64,000 nucleotides of DNA from Spirodela intermedia (lineage: Eukaryota; Streptophyta; Magnoliopsida; Alismatales; Araceae). Where the stretch lies: contig LR746266.1 in the NCBI GenBank assembly GCA_902729315.2, positions 3,792,759 through 3,856,758 on the forward strand, in the 5' to 3' direction. Positions 35,801 to 50,800 of the stretch are shown here, piece after piece. Below the pieces are notes generated by a model that made no database searches, was not told where the DNA came from, and saw only the letters and a program-made list of their open reading frames with translations. Every line of letters starts with the position of its first letter. Positions within the stretch are counted from its first letter, which is position 1. Made by a program: the position numbers and the translations under genes.

Positions 35801-38800
35801 CTATAAATAATTGAAACAAACCCTAGCAGTTTGAAAGTATAAAGAGGAAGAGATATCAATGCTACAAATCTTTGAAGATTACAGCAAAAGGTACTGAACT
35901 GACTTATTAATTTAGTTAATCTATCAAATACTCCAAAAAATTACAGGCATTCTCTTATTGCACACCCTGTCACCAAGGCAAGTCCAACCACGCCGACACT
36001 CTTAAGGGAACTGAAGGCAGGACACTGATATAATCTGAGTAAAATCATCATTTCCACAGAGCTAGCAAGACCCATTTGAAACCCATTCACTAGGTCATCC
36101 AAGGATTGGTGGTAGCCTCATCACAGATAGGAGCACGAGAGACACTTTTTTGTGTCAAAAGAGCTCTACATCCATGGGGAAAAGTAACTAAATCATCCCA
36201 CTTCCAGACAGCCGTTTATCCTTGTAGATCATTAAAAAGCGAAGAAATATTGTAAAGATGAAGTCATAGTATCATCTAAAAGCGGAAAATCATTGAGAAA
36301 AAATTCAGTCTTAAAAGATCCAGAATAAGTTGATGGCTCATTAACCTGTTGAGCATGATCTATCTAAACATTTGAAAACAGCATTGCTACCTTCGTTTCT
36401 TGATAATGAAAGTTTGATTACAGAAACCTCCACTTATGAGGGAACTGTCCATAACAAAGACTAGGTATATTTAAAATTCAAAAATATTATACCCAAAATA
36501 GGATTACAAAGGAAATCATATGCTTGAAGAATAAATAGAGTCAATAGCCTAGAACATTGATAGAAGCAATTAATTATGCCCCACAAAACTAAAATGATCA
36601 CATACACTGAGCCAACCACAGATTAAAAAAAAAAAAAAAAGATCGAGCAATAGAAATAATAGCGACCAGATTGGTTGATCATAGTGTCGATGCAGGCAAA
36701 CCACCTTTTGGAGAAGTCCCTTCAAAAATATCTTATGGAGTACTCATTATGTCTCTTTCACAATTTAAGGGAATATTTCGGTTATTTTCTGGATAAGCAA
36801 CAGATGAAAAAAATCATATCAAATATCATTTTAATCTTAAACAGGCATTCACGATTTTGCATTGACAGAGTTTGCGCTTTAAATTCGCATTAAAAACGAG
36901 AGATAAATCAGAGAAATCATCAATATTGATCAAAATGTTGGCCAAAGATTGTCCATAGATAGATCAAGGAACACCTTCTGACGGAAGCTCAACATCTTGG
37001 AATCTTTGATGCTTCGTGGAAGTACTACCTTTATCAACCGTGTCTATGTCCTGAGGTTTCACCGGAAAGGTATCTCCAAGGTTCACAACTTCTTCTGTAC
37101 CCTTCTCTTCCTCAACAGGCTGTTCTACATCAAAAATACGAACGAAGAAATCACTGTCTCAATTAAAGCGATAGAGCCACCAAATTGACAGAGAGCCCAA
37201 TTCTACAATGTGTATGGACACTAAACGACTCAAACTTAATAACTACCTGCACGGCTATCGTAGCCCGAATCTGCCTTGCTCTTTTAATCTTTGGCAACAT
37301 TTTGGAAGCTCCAGAATTGCATTTCTCGATAAACTTGTGCTGAAAACAAAGCTCAAATCATTTGTATATTTCTTGAATAACGTTCCTTCAGAGGTCAAGA
37401 TAAAATTACGAAGAATGATGTAAGAGTGTCTAGTTCACTGTTATTCAACCACGTTATTCTGCATAAGATTTGGCCGCTGAACTAGCTAAGCCCAATCTGA
37501 TCTAGATTGGGATTGGGACTGGGATTGGTATTGGGAACAGATCAGACAATCCAGGAGAAGTGAGAACTTTATTAATTTATTATAAGCCTCTCTGATCAGC
37601 CAATTCCTGACCAATCCATCCCATTCGATTCAACTTACGTGAGCTGATCCTGGCCAATCCACATCAAGAATCAGCTGAGTCAGCAATCCAATACGCTGAT
37701 CAGCTCGAATTTTGTGCATCGCTATAAAAAGGATCATCCAGGGGTTTATAACAGGATAACGCCAAATTTCGATAACTTCCAACTCTATTTAGATGTCATG
37801 AACAATCTACAGAGAGTAGAAGAAGATGTGGCACTCACAAAGCAAATCAGCAAATCAGGGAGTAGAAGCAGCATCAGAATTCAGAACCATAATAGAAATC
37901 TTCAATTAGCGAATAATTCGGCTCGTCAACTTGTTCCTTTTTCGTATGAATGAAGATGGAAAGCAAAAAAATTGGTGAATACTTCAGCTCATCATAGACA
38001 TCTCTTACAAAACAAAGGAAAATCGTTCGAAATTGCTGATAATACAGTGGTGAGAATGAAACATAGAAACAAAAAAAATAAACGATTAATCAATCAGACT
38101 GCTAGGAGCCACTAGATCCCAAGCTCTGACAAGAACAGTAATCAGTGTTTTATCTTGATTTCCACCTTTCAGGGAGTAATTTGATTATCTATGATGTTGG
38201 AAATTGATTCCTGCCATAAATCAGAGGAATTTTTTTATTCATGACGTAATTAAGTAATAGTGGGTTTTTTATTTCGATTAATATCTCCAGTTAGTTAATT
38301 GGTAGATGTTAGAACACAAGAAACGAACAAAGAAAGTTCGAGGAAGACCTGGAGTCTAGGGTTCAGCAAGAAACTCCACACGCCTAATTCTGGTCTTTGG
38401 GTAAAGAAAACAGCTGTTGTCTTGAAGTCTTACATCAGGGAGAAAGAAAAGACCTAAAATATAGGGCTTCCAAGGAAGTGGTCCAGTAGACCTATTTCGG
38501 TCTCACTTCAGGATCCCAGATTTCTCTTCAGGGAGTCCTAGTTATTGGGTCCATAGTGGCGACTAATTCTCTACAGAACTTGAAACGTATGAAACCATAA
38601 CACTCCATTTTTCCTGAGAACACAAAGGGAGACCAATGATCTGGCCAACACAACAGAGGTTTAGAACGTGCTTTCATGGGTGATTGTACCTAGGGGAGGC
38701 GGGCTAAGCTTCAAGCAGAACTGACTTCGTTGCTACAGGTTTTCACTAGTTTTTCAATATTATTTTTCTTCAGCAGTCATCCGTCCTATCATTGAGTTCA

Positions 38801-41800
38801 TCTTCCAAACGAAGTGGCCTCCTCTACAACAGTGAAGACTCGGCAGCTATACCAAGTGGAATTTTGTCACCATTGAAGTCAAATCAGACCAACGTCATGG
38901 TAGTGGTCCGCTGCCGCCTTAAAGTATATTTTGCCGGATAGGAAAATTAGGTTACGTAAATGGGAGTATTAAAACTCCGAAGGTTGAAGAACCCAAATAT
39001 GAGAGTCTGTGTTAGGAGAACCGTGTTATTGTATCTTATACCATTAACTTTTTTTTGACAGGAGAGCGGTCCAACAAATGATACCAAGGAAGGGGACACT
39101 ACCAGAATGTGGATACTACTTGAGGAGATATTTGAGTAAAAACAATACGTAGTCCAAATGTGTCCATTGACACACGAGATTTATGACTTGATAGAACTTC
39201 TTCAGAGCTGATCTTTGTTATCCATCACAAAAGATACAACAGGAAATCCACTCATTGAGCCTTGGTCTCCCATTGACGTCTCAGCACAGAACCTATGCTC
39301 TAGCATCTTTCTTGATTTTCGATCTCTTTAATCTTTCACCTCCATCTTAACTACTCTCCTGCCATCTATACCGAATAATTGTGCCTGTACTGGATTTTGG
39401 TTGCTATCATTGGGGAGTACGTTTTTACTGCCTCACTCTTTTTTACCTTCCTCTCAGTGAAATATGCTCATAGGCACCTGCTAATAGATAAATAAAGCGT
39501 AAAACACACCCTTGAATCAAATTGGCATTATATCTCTTTATAAAAAATCATAGAGATAATATCATCAGCGGAAAGTATTCACATGTTAGCAATTAAAATA
39601 GAATTTCTTTTTTGCCGTCTGACAACTCTAATCTAGCAGCATTTCAAGGTGAAATCCGTTAAGGATAGGCATTATTTATGGTGAAGTGATGACGACTTCT
39701 GTATAACCAATTGATTTATAAAACTTCACACGCACCTTCAACATCTCGACAGCAGTAGGACGCAGTCGTGGATCTTTTGTGAGACACTTCGCAACGAAAT
39801 CATGAAAAAGCAGAGACCTAGAATAAGTTAAATGCCAAAAGAAACCATAAGATCTTTGCTTAATAACCACCAATTCGGTTACAACTGATTTTTGGAATCT
39901 AATGTCTGAAAATCCAAAGGGTTGCTAGCTCAAAAGAAAGAATACTACAAACATTCGCCAGAAAACAAAGATAGAAAGGAGGAATGAAAAACCTTTATTT
40001 TGATATCCACAGCTTCATAACGCATGCATTCAATATAAAGAGTATTTAAGTGGAATGTGACAATTGGACAAGGCCGACCTAAAATGGTGAACATACCAGC
40101 CAGTATACAATGATCACCACAACAATTTCCATAGAAAATGAAGTTTCTCAAAGCCCAAATGAAACTTTAAACTAATCTAGACTTATATATTCACATCCCA
40201 ACAATCAAGTGTACAGAGATACTGCAAGAACATCTCCTGCCATAACTGCAATGGTTTATACCAGCTTATTTAAACAAACTGCAGAGTGCATATATCTTCA
40301 TTCTCTAAGGAAAGATGCGACGAATGAAATATTCTGGATTAAAAAATTCAGTGATAAGGCACATAAGTCATGGGTACATAGGCTAAACGATTCGTGTCAG
40401 CGAAATACCTGAAAAAAAAGTGAAATAGAGAATGCTCATCGTATAGCATTGGGATATTCATAAATGATGCAGTAATTGTCATCTCTCAAAAACAATTTTG
40501 TCAACAACATGGCGACCCTGGTAAGTATTTCCCATTTTGAGATTTGACATCCATTCCCAAACCCACTGTGTCAGATTATATATTAGCTCTACTCGACAGA
40601 TCAGACCGAAATTGGCAGATGTGCTTGGGGTTCAAGTTGACAGAACTAGAGTAAAAATTAGCATCCAGCATAAATTACAACAGTAAAAACATGTGGAATA
40701 CATCAAGATAAGGTACTAGTGCCGCTATGGTTATTGCATAACAATGCAGAAAATCAAAGAATCACGCTATTTCAGGCCTATAGAGGAATGTCTCATAACC
40801 TCAGAATAGTTATAGATGCAACGGCAATATCTCGGAAATAATTTGACTGCCAATTAGATGGCTTATTAAGGCGTCGTATTTTCAATATACACTGGTTCTA
40901 GTTCTCAGAAAAAAGGCCATCCGACTCAGACAAACTACTAAGTATCACATATTTAACTTGTGTTTCTATTGTAATGGAAACATTCAAAGTCAGGAATGGT
41001 AAAAACCAATCAGCCTAAAAATGTAGCAACAACGTATGATACTTAAACTCACGTAGACGTTTTCTTGGCAAGAAACCATACCACTTTTCCTTGTCTTCAA
41101 GCATAGGAGCCGGTTCGCTAGAAATCATGAACAGTACCTAAAAAACAATTAAGTGGGAATCATGACGTACTTATCGTAAATGAAAGGAACACAGTCAAAC
41201 TGCATGAAAGGAACCGTTTTGTGACATTGACTTTTACTTATCAACAGAAAAAACAAAAACTATTAGTAAATACAAGAAGCACTCCCTTGCTGAGAGAAAG
41301 CATACCAACGATCTATATTTCAAAGCATCCAAACATTATTTTATAAATATAGATAGAATGGACAATGTCCTTACGTAGATGTTCATAATAACTGTACATT
41401 CACTAGATAATTGCCGAATTTGGTGAAAGGAAGAGTTGCAAACAACCCTTCTGAAATAGTATCAACATCAAACCTCCTACCTACTTATGATATCAGAATA
41501 GTTGATGAGAAGTGCCCCGCCCACACCAAACAAATTTCCACAGTTATAGAAAACCAGATCTATCCATGTGAAGGAATTATAGCAAAATATTGTAACCGAA
41601 AATACTAATTTCAAAACTTCTCAGTCGAATGAAGGAATGACGAATGTTATTCAGAGTTCAGAATTTGAAAATAACATAATGCAACAAAATTACATCATAG
41701 AACCTAAAAAAATCGATTCTGAAGATTTACATGCACTAAAATCTCCATTTAGACAGGAACTTGAGCAACAGAACCGATTCATAATAAAAAAATCCCCCAA

Positions 41801-44800
41801 TAATGCTGTGCTTTCCACGTCGAAGTGGAAGGCACAAACATAAACAGACACTCCCAAAAATATTATCTCCATACAACTAAAGCTGAGTTTATGAAGCTAA
41901 CTTGAATCTACATACCAAACTTCAACTACTTCACAGAAGCAAAATCCGAAGAATTACGGTCCTCATGAAGTTCCCGCTCCATTGCTCACTTTGTCACCGA
42001 AGACATATCACACCAGCTCCCGCTCTATTGCTCACTTTGTCACCAAAGACTTATCACACCAGCTCATTGCCCAGTAAATCATCAGCCTCATTTATTTTCC
42101 CTACCTATATTCTATACTACCATATCTCCGTTGCTGCACCTCTTTCATTCGTCCGATTTTTCATACTTGTTTTCAATGTTACCAAAGTAATATTGGCATC
42201 TATCCTCGCCGATAAAATCGAAGCTTTATCTACCATATGCTTCATTTCTCCCCTATTTTTCTCACCTATCTCTAATATTGATCTCCCCTTCTTCAAATAT
42301 TTATTTTTTCTTGCCTCCAAATTCCCTCCCACCTAACCCTTTTCGTCATCATCCAGTAAATAATCCCTTAATGCCCTCCAAATCTCCCCCATGTTCAGCC
42401 AGATCAGTTAGCACAGTGGGACTTTACACTTGGTTAATGCTTCTTGGGAAGTCAGAATCCATTTGGGCACAGTGGGACTTTAAATCCCTTAATGCCTTCC
42501 AAATCTCCCCCATGTTCAGCCAGATCAGTTAGCACAGTGGGACTTTACACTTGGTTAATGCTTCTTGGGAAGTCAGAATCCATTTGGGCATCTCATCCAT
42601 CAATCCTGACAACCTGATACAACAGAATAGACAAGATGCCTGCAGAGGACACATAATATTGACTGCTAAAGAGAACTGTTATTCCGTATTTCAGCAGAGT
42701 AAACATTGATTAATAAATACCGCTCATTTTTCTAAGTTTAAATTATGCAGATTTTTAATGCTTTTCGTCATCATCCAGTAAATAATCCCTTAATGCCCTC
42801 CAAATCTCCCCCATGTTCAGCCAGATCAGTTAGCACAGTGGGACTTTACACTTGGTTAATGCTTCTTGGGAAGTCAGAATCCATTTGGGCATCTCATCCA
42901 TCAATCCTGACAACCTGATACAACAGAATAGACAAGATGCCTGCAGAGGACACATAATATTGACTGCTAAAGAGAACTGTTATGCCGTATTTCAGCAGAG
43001 TAAACATTGATTAATAAATACCGCTCATTTTTCTAAGTTTAAATTATGCAGATTTTTACAAGCTCAGCTGCACCAGCCATATGAAAACAAAGCTCATACA
43101 GGTTCTAAAACAAATCAAAAGATTTAAGCTCTATAGGAATCTAAAACAAAGCACAGGTTCCATGAAGCTACTTATATCCTGAGAGCTCATACAGAAAAAG
43201 AAAGCATTAAAAGTAACCACGAAACTAAAGTATCATTCAATATAAGCTTCTATAGAGGAAACGCATATCACAAAACATCCATAAAAAAGCCAGGCACTAA
43301 CCCTCATTGGGTGAACATTGGATCTTGGCGGGAATCCCTGGAATTTGGAAAGAAAGAAACAGAAGTTAGAAGCAAATCATGTACAATGGTCATAGATATA
43401 TGACTGTCAGGGAATTTTAGCGTTGACATAACCAAAAAGAGAGATAAGTACAAAATGTAGAGGCGACATGTGGCAAGAAATTACCTCTGCCATCTCAATT
43501 GCAGACACACCAAGAGCCCATACATCAACCTAGAAAAATACGGTCATTAAAGAAACAGCGGAAATGTCTTTTACATTAAAAAAAAAAAGATACGCACAAC
43601 TAACTTAAATTAACAGATTATACAATTATAATATAGTTTTAAGTTGCTTTGTAATGAAACGCATTCCCTACTAATACGCCAACTAGCGCAGCCAGTGACC
43701 AAGAGGCACTGCAATATATAACTGACTCTGGGATACTTCACCTCTCCACGTAATCTAAGATTTTCCATTGAGAATCATTGATAGCTGCAAGTTCAATTGC
43801 TCATATCCCTCCCACATACGTTCATTACTCGCTTCCTTTCCAACTTCTAAGGTCAAATGATGATATCACTATCCTATACAAGAAAGCCCTAGATCCAAAT
43901 CAATATGCTTGTATTTCTAGCTTCGTCTAGAAAATTGTGGCACTGTCATAATGAAAACAAGAAGGAATTTGAAACGAGGAAAAAAGACATCCCAAAGAAA
44001 CAAAATGATAACAGTTGGATCCCTCGAAGAATTATTATTACAATGCAAAGGCAATAGAATGAAAAAGACCAATTCATGAGAAGATATTATGAGTAATAAG
44101 CAGCAAGTTACCTTTCCATCATACCGACTCTCCTGAATAACTTCTGGGGCCATCCAATGAGGTGTCCCAATAAGCTGCAAAACAAGTAGCAGCTTTAAGC
44201 CAAGTATTCCAACTATATATGCGCTCAAGGTAGCTCGACTCTAGATTTAGGCAGCTTCAAATTCTTAACACCATTCAAATGCAGACCAGCAAATTTAAAC
44301 TGTCCTGCTGTAAATATGATATACTGTACCTGATAAAAAAATATTGAAACAAATAGCAGAAAATAAATGAACTAACTTACTATAATTGAGATTTAAACTC
44401 TGTGGTCTAACTTATACACAGAAAATTTATGTTCTTTAATTACTACGAAAATTTATGCTATCTAGAGTTCCCGTTAGTCAGGTAGTACTTACTTATTAAC
44501 ATTTGAATAAAAGCAGCGAATCTGGAAATCAGCACTATCAGACCCCTTGATAATGAACCGGTTAGAATTTCCCACAGTTATCTGCATTATTACCTCCTTT
44601 CAGAGAAAGACATCTGATTCTCGTCATATTATATTCAACAGGATACTAGGTACTATACACCTTGTCACATTACCTGCAATTTCTGACTATTAATGAATAG
44701 CGGTTTTACATCTTTCAAAAAAGCAAAATCCCACATTCTTCTAACAATGACTGCAGACCAGAACATTGTGTTTCCACAAGAGGGAAATCATCAATTCTAC

Positions 44801-47800
44801 TACTGATCTGATGACTAGACAAAAATGGTATAAAGTAGTTAGTGCCAAGGAATCAAATCGGAATGTGAACTTAGGATCCAAAGGAATCACCCTATTTCAA
44901 TGATAGAATCATAATTCTAGTATATAACCAAAGGAATTGCATTGCCCGCACTATAGCTTCAAGAGGGAAAGGAAAAAGAAAATTGCACAAATATCCTGAA
45001 TAAAGGATTGATCACATGAGTAATTCTCGCTGATCCATGGCCATTCAGCAACGAATGGCCACCATAAGGTAAAAAAAGCTGCTGCAGGTGGATGACCCTC
45101 AACGTCTGCCCAGGAAATTTTGGCTGTACACTGATATTCCTTTTGGAAGTTCTTTTTATGACACCAGTGGCCATTGAATTGATTCTATGAGTTGGTGACA
45201 GCAATTTTGTTTCAAGTGAGTTGTACCAACAAGCAGAGTTCAAGTTATCTTCTCTCTTAGGCGCCTGCAAAGACGTACTTCCCTACAAAGGCTTGGATTC
45301 GTTCTTACTTTGTTTTTGAACTATCTTTAATTACAAAGGAATTCAGTGCCAGGCTAGAAAGAGTTATCATATTCCACTCAATGTTCTCTTTAAGTAGGAC
45401 CTTCATACTCCCTTGACCATGTTTTATTGTCTGAGACAGTCTTTTTGTGTTTCAGCTCCAGTGAGACCGCATCTGGAGACAAGATCCCAAGGGATCTAGG
45501 AAAGAATAGAATTGGTTCACTTGACGATTCCAACTATGTCAACCCTGTGTAGAAAATATAATTTACTATGACATTAAACATGTAGCTGAGCTCAACAGAT
45601 TGTAGACCTCTAAAAAATATGTGATCATGGAGGGTCACAGAAACCAGGGTACAGAGAAGGAAAGCACAGAACATATAGGAAGCGAGTGTTGGCACATTCA
45701 GTATTAATGGAGAGGTATGGCCATTTTCTACAAGAGGACAGCAAAAGGCGACCAGTCCATGAGACCGCCTTCAACACAAAAGGAACCCCCTGTTGCTTTT
45801 CGAATAGCCATCAGGAACCGGAAAGATAAAAGGGGTTGTTGTTGAGAGGGTAGCCTAAAGCAGTGTAGAAGGCGTACCTTCTGGGCACAGAACATATAGG
45901 AAGAGGTTTTTCACATTGAGAAGTGAAGGTTAAACGTTAACGATAAGACTGGAAAATCACACAAACATGATCCTGGATGAAGATGAAGAAGAGATAGTCT
46001 GGCTTCCCTGACAAGATATGACATTCCTTCCATATCACTAAAACAACATGCGCCTGATGCAACAGTTTACTAAACTGTATTCACAATTTAATCAATATTT
46101 ACCGTGTTGCGTTTCGACATAGTCCGTGTAAGCTGAGCAGCCACACCAAAATCACCTATTCAAAGTTACCAACATAAAACTATATTTATCAAAAAAGTTA
46201 TGAAGTCACCTCATAAATTTGAACTTCTTGCGTCCAAAGTTTTGCTGTGAATTTGGAAAAATAACATGAACAAGTACAGCACTTACCCAGCTTTACCTCT
46301 CCTTGATCGGTAAGTAAAATGTTACCTCCTTTAATGTCCCTATGAACTTTAAAGATAGAGTGCAAATATGATAGCCCCTGAAACAGGAAGCTTAAATTTA
46401 TCAAGAGAAAGTGAAATATGAAGCACATTTTGAAAGAATCATTTCCATATTGTTCAAGAGGCAAAAGAACAGACATCAATGCCTGATTGTGCATAGACTG
46501 TGGCCCCACAAGATGACGTTACTGAGGAAAACGTTTTAAAAAAAAAAAAAGCGATCATGCCTTAGTTACTCCATTGGAGTAACCAGACAGCAGGTTTGCA
46601 CCTTCAAAGCTTCTCTACAAATGTATGCTATTTGGCCCTCGTCTAAAGGCTCCTCAGTAATGTTCATCAAGTCAGCAACACTTCCACCGCCACAGTACTC
46701 CATAACTATCTGCCAGAACAGAGTTGCGCTGTGAACATTAGGATGTAGAAATTGTCTTCACCAAGAGAAAAGAAAGATAATTTTATAATGGATGTAAGAC
46801 ATTGTTATTATAGAATCCTCTAAGACATCGTAATAGTTCCCAGCAAAATAAAAGTGACTGGAAGAAAGCAAATAAATAGTAATGCTCAGCTAGAGTAACT
46901 CACATATGAATAGGGTTACATCCGAACTAGATATACACGTCTTTAGTTTTCTCTATATACGGAGTGATGTGCCTTAAGCACTAAACAAGGTACTACAGTC
47001 AATAGCAAAGGAAAAGACTGTCCAATTAAATGAATTCGCCAAAAGTCAGAATTCCCAGAAGATCCGATATATCCACCATTTATTTTTTGCCAATAAACAA
47101 TTTTTTTTCTTTTGAAGTAGAGAACGTGAAGTAGAAAAGGCAGAAACAACTTTTCAGAGAATAAAAATTTCAAACGTGGAATTTTTTTTGGTGTAAGTAA
47201 CGTAAACATGGAATGTGTTCCCCTAACCTCCTTGTATTTGAAGGAGAAACTACTTTCTGGCATGATGCCACTTTTATTTCTCTACTCAGTGCAGCAGTGT
47301 ATGTAAGATGACCCAACTATTGTCAGAAGTATACGCTCAGTGAGCAACTCTCTTCCCCCTTTCATCTTGTCTTCTCAAACCCCTCTCTTCTTCATCACCT
47401 CTAACAGCATCTTCCTCCATGTATTATCATTCAGTTAAATGGTAAAAATGTTAACTGAGGAGGCTGCAACAACATGAGTTAAGAAGCATATAATGTAACA
47501 TTAATTAACTGAAACTACTCTCCAAAAGGTAGATGTGAAATGTTTTTCGTCTTCAATGTGGCTGCCAAGCTTTTCAAAGTTATTTCATCATCTAATAACC
47601 AATCAATCACCAACTGAGTGAAGTAGGTCCATATATCCAGCCACATGATTTTTTGAATAGAAGGCTATTCTAGCACACCATCACTTGCAAGTTCACTTCA
47701 TGACTTTTTCACATAAGTAAACAAACTTGCAGCTCAAGAGCAATCACCGACTCTGATACCGTATTAAATTACAGGGTCAAACCAATCGCAATCAGTTTAG

Positions 47801-50800
47801 GCCCATGCACGACCGCAGTGAGTAATCAATCTGCAATGGTTGTATTGAGTTATCAAACTGAATACGAATCAAGAGACGGTGAATGTCATAAAACCATTTA
47901 CGTCACCATCAATGGGATCCTATCTGGATATCAGATTATGTTTCTTGTTCATAACACAAGTAACCTTGAAGCAGCTAAACAATCACTAAAAACCAATAAC
48001 TCGCAATATCACTAATGGAACATGACTTTTCGGTCAATAAAAAATTATTTACTATAAAACACGTATAAAAGTTCATACCCAGAGGTATTCTTCTCCTTGA
48101 TAGCTTCCAAAGTAACGAACAACGTTTGGATGGCTACACTGCTGCAACATTTCGATTTCACCACGAATCTCCTCATAACCCTCTTCCTGATCATAAAGCT
48201 AATGCAGTAAGCATATATTTACTTCAAGAAAAAAAATAGTGTGCGAGATAATGAAAAAGATGATGAGAGTTGCAATTTAGTTTTTTTCAACACACGGACT
48301 GAATCATCAGCAAGGTTAACAAAAATAGAACTTCCCAGGAAGAGGATAGTGAAAAGAATGTTTTTATTAATTAATTAAAGTGACACTAACACATCTTTTC
48401 CCACCTCTAGGAGGAACTGTCTACAAAAGTGAACAAATTTTTTGACGTTCCTGAAATATCAATCAACTTACCTTTATATTTCAGATTTCATTCCAGCATC
48501 ACGTCCAAATGTGTTCGATATTCCTCCCAAAACCATCTAATCGTTTATTGATCCTTCAACTTTTTTTTTTATTCAAGTGCATTCCTAAGAGGCCATGAAT
48601 TACTACTTCGTGATAATAAAGTCATCCCTACTACGTTTTTGAAAAATTAATATTCTGCTACAATTCATGCATGTTGCAATTAAAGAAGCGGATAAACTGC
48701 ATATGTTTTCTACAATATCCCATCCACACATATTTCTTAAAAAAAATGTAAATTATTCCCCCGAACACCACTTGAGAAAAAGAAGTTTTTGTGATGTATC
48801 CATCATATTCATATCCGAGCACAATAATTCCTTTGACATCACACAGTCAAAAACCAAAAAAAACAAGTTTTGAAATATACATGCTACAGTCAAAACAGCA
48901 GATGTATTTCACTACACATTATTCGTGAAATATCCAACCTTTTACATTCTTCAAAAGTTTAAACAAGAAAAATTATACTTTTGTGATGCATCCATGCACA
49001 TTCGTATATGAAAAACATATTCTTTTTGGCTTGTCTCAGTTTGAAACAAAAACTTTCCAAGTTTTAGAATATTCTTCATTAGATTTTTCATGAGAAAACA
49101 TGAATCATGAACTTTTCAAACAAATTCCAATGCATAATCAACCGATCAAAAAATGTATTTTACACTCTCTGCATCGATACTACCTCCTCACCTATCCATG
49201 AATCGAAACATTGAAATCACCACCAGAAAAAAAAAATTGGTAAAATTTGTAATCAAATTTCGTACTTCATTAAAGAAAACCGCCCTTTCTTGTTTCTCGC
49301 AGAGATCATACCGTTTTTTATGTACAAAAAAAGCACCTTCATCCAGACCGCCCAGCCGTTTACAGTCCATGCGAATCTATCAACGTTGCAGAGTTCTCAC
49401 AGCAATAGTAGCTCATTATACCAGAGTTTAGTTAACCACCCCTCAAAACATCAGGCTCACCTAGTCCTCCGGCATATTGTCTTAATTTTCCGAAGATAGT
49501 TGTGCCTAATGACTATATTTTCGTCTCCAGCAAGTGTTTATGGATACGATATCATATGCACTGGTATTATGTATCATATCCTCATCAAGGTATTAGGGTT
49601 TCATATCAATGGTAACTCAATTACTTTACGCAGCATGTTTGCCTAGAAAACCCCTCGAAAATCTCACATCTGAATAACAGAGTCTTACCTGTTACCCATC
49701 TCTATCCAATGTTCTCTTGCAAGGCTCAGGCCCCCCAAAAAAAACAAAGAAAGCGCAATAGAAGCCCAAAAAGGGTCTTTTCATTGAATAATGCCTTGTC
49801 ACTCACGTGGTCTTGCACCCTCATTAGGTTTGAACAAAATAAAATAATTTCAAAGCTTTTTACCCCCCAGTTTAAAATGAAGAGCCTCAGTTGCCCTTTT
49901 CTGTTCACATTCACTGGCAACACATTATGGCCAGATTTTTTTTCTCCCAACTTAGCGATACCAACAGAACTGCCAAGTACTAACCCATACATCCACTCAT
50001 CATAATTCTCATCATCTCCAGATGCCATGGTTCAGCTGAATCCTTTCGTTTCCTCAATTTCTATGAACAGTAAACATCAAAGTATAGTCATGAAGACAAA
50101 AGGATTTATTTGTACTCCAAAGAAAAGATTTCTTCCAGCTATGATTAATGCTTTCTTTAAATATGGAGGAAATAGGCACTATTCACTCGTATTCCCTCAA
50201 TTCTCATTGTCGTCCTTCTAGCACACTCTAAAGACAGCTAATTTTTAAAGTATAATATACATACGAAGGTGCAACACAAGTAGTAGTTATTAGCGTTCAT
50301 AAGTTTAATGTAAAGCTAAATGTCCCTCGCTGAGATGAGAAGAGGATATCCTTATGAATCATTCAATCAAAGTCTTCTGTTTTTTTCTACACATCTTCGA
50401 ACAGCAACTCGTCAACTTCCAGCTTCTGACACATTTCCAGCCCAACTTCTGAAAACATGATTTAGACTTTTCCACTCATCACATCGTGATAAGAGCCCCC
50501 ACTCATCTCAATGACTGCCCTTTAGGCAATCACTACGTAATTTTATCATATATATGTTTAAAATAAATTTATATGATGAACTCTTGCATATTAAAAACAA
50601 AATGATTCCTTCGTTTACTGAATGTACTGCTACAACTTGTCTTCTGCTTTTTACAAAGCTATAGTCCTCTTGCTTAAAGTGACCTTTGCAATAGACCAGA
50701 GAAGTTTTTACTATGCTAAACCTAACACTAGCTGAAAATATAGTCGCATTCCCTTGGCCATCTGTTCGACATGATTGCCAGAATAATCTTTCAAAAATAA

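Noticed and set aside
44959-45270. 103-aa minus-strand frame in SIK1 intron 6
   Set aside because: Not flanked by splice sites in a phase that fits exons 6 and 7, and absent from known SIK1 proteins.
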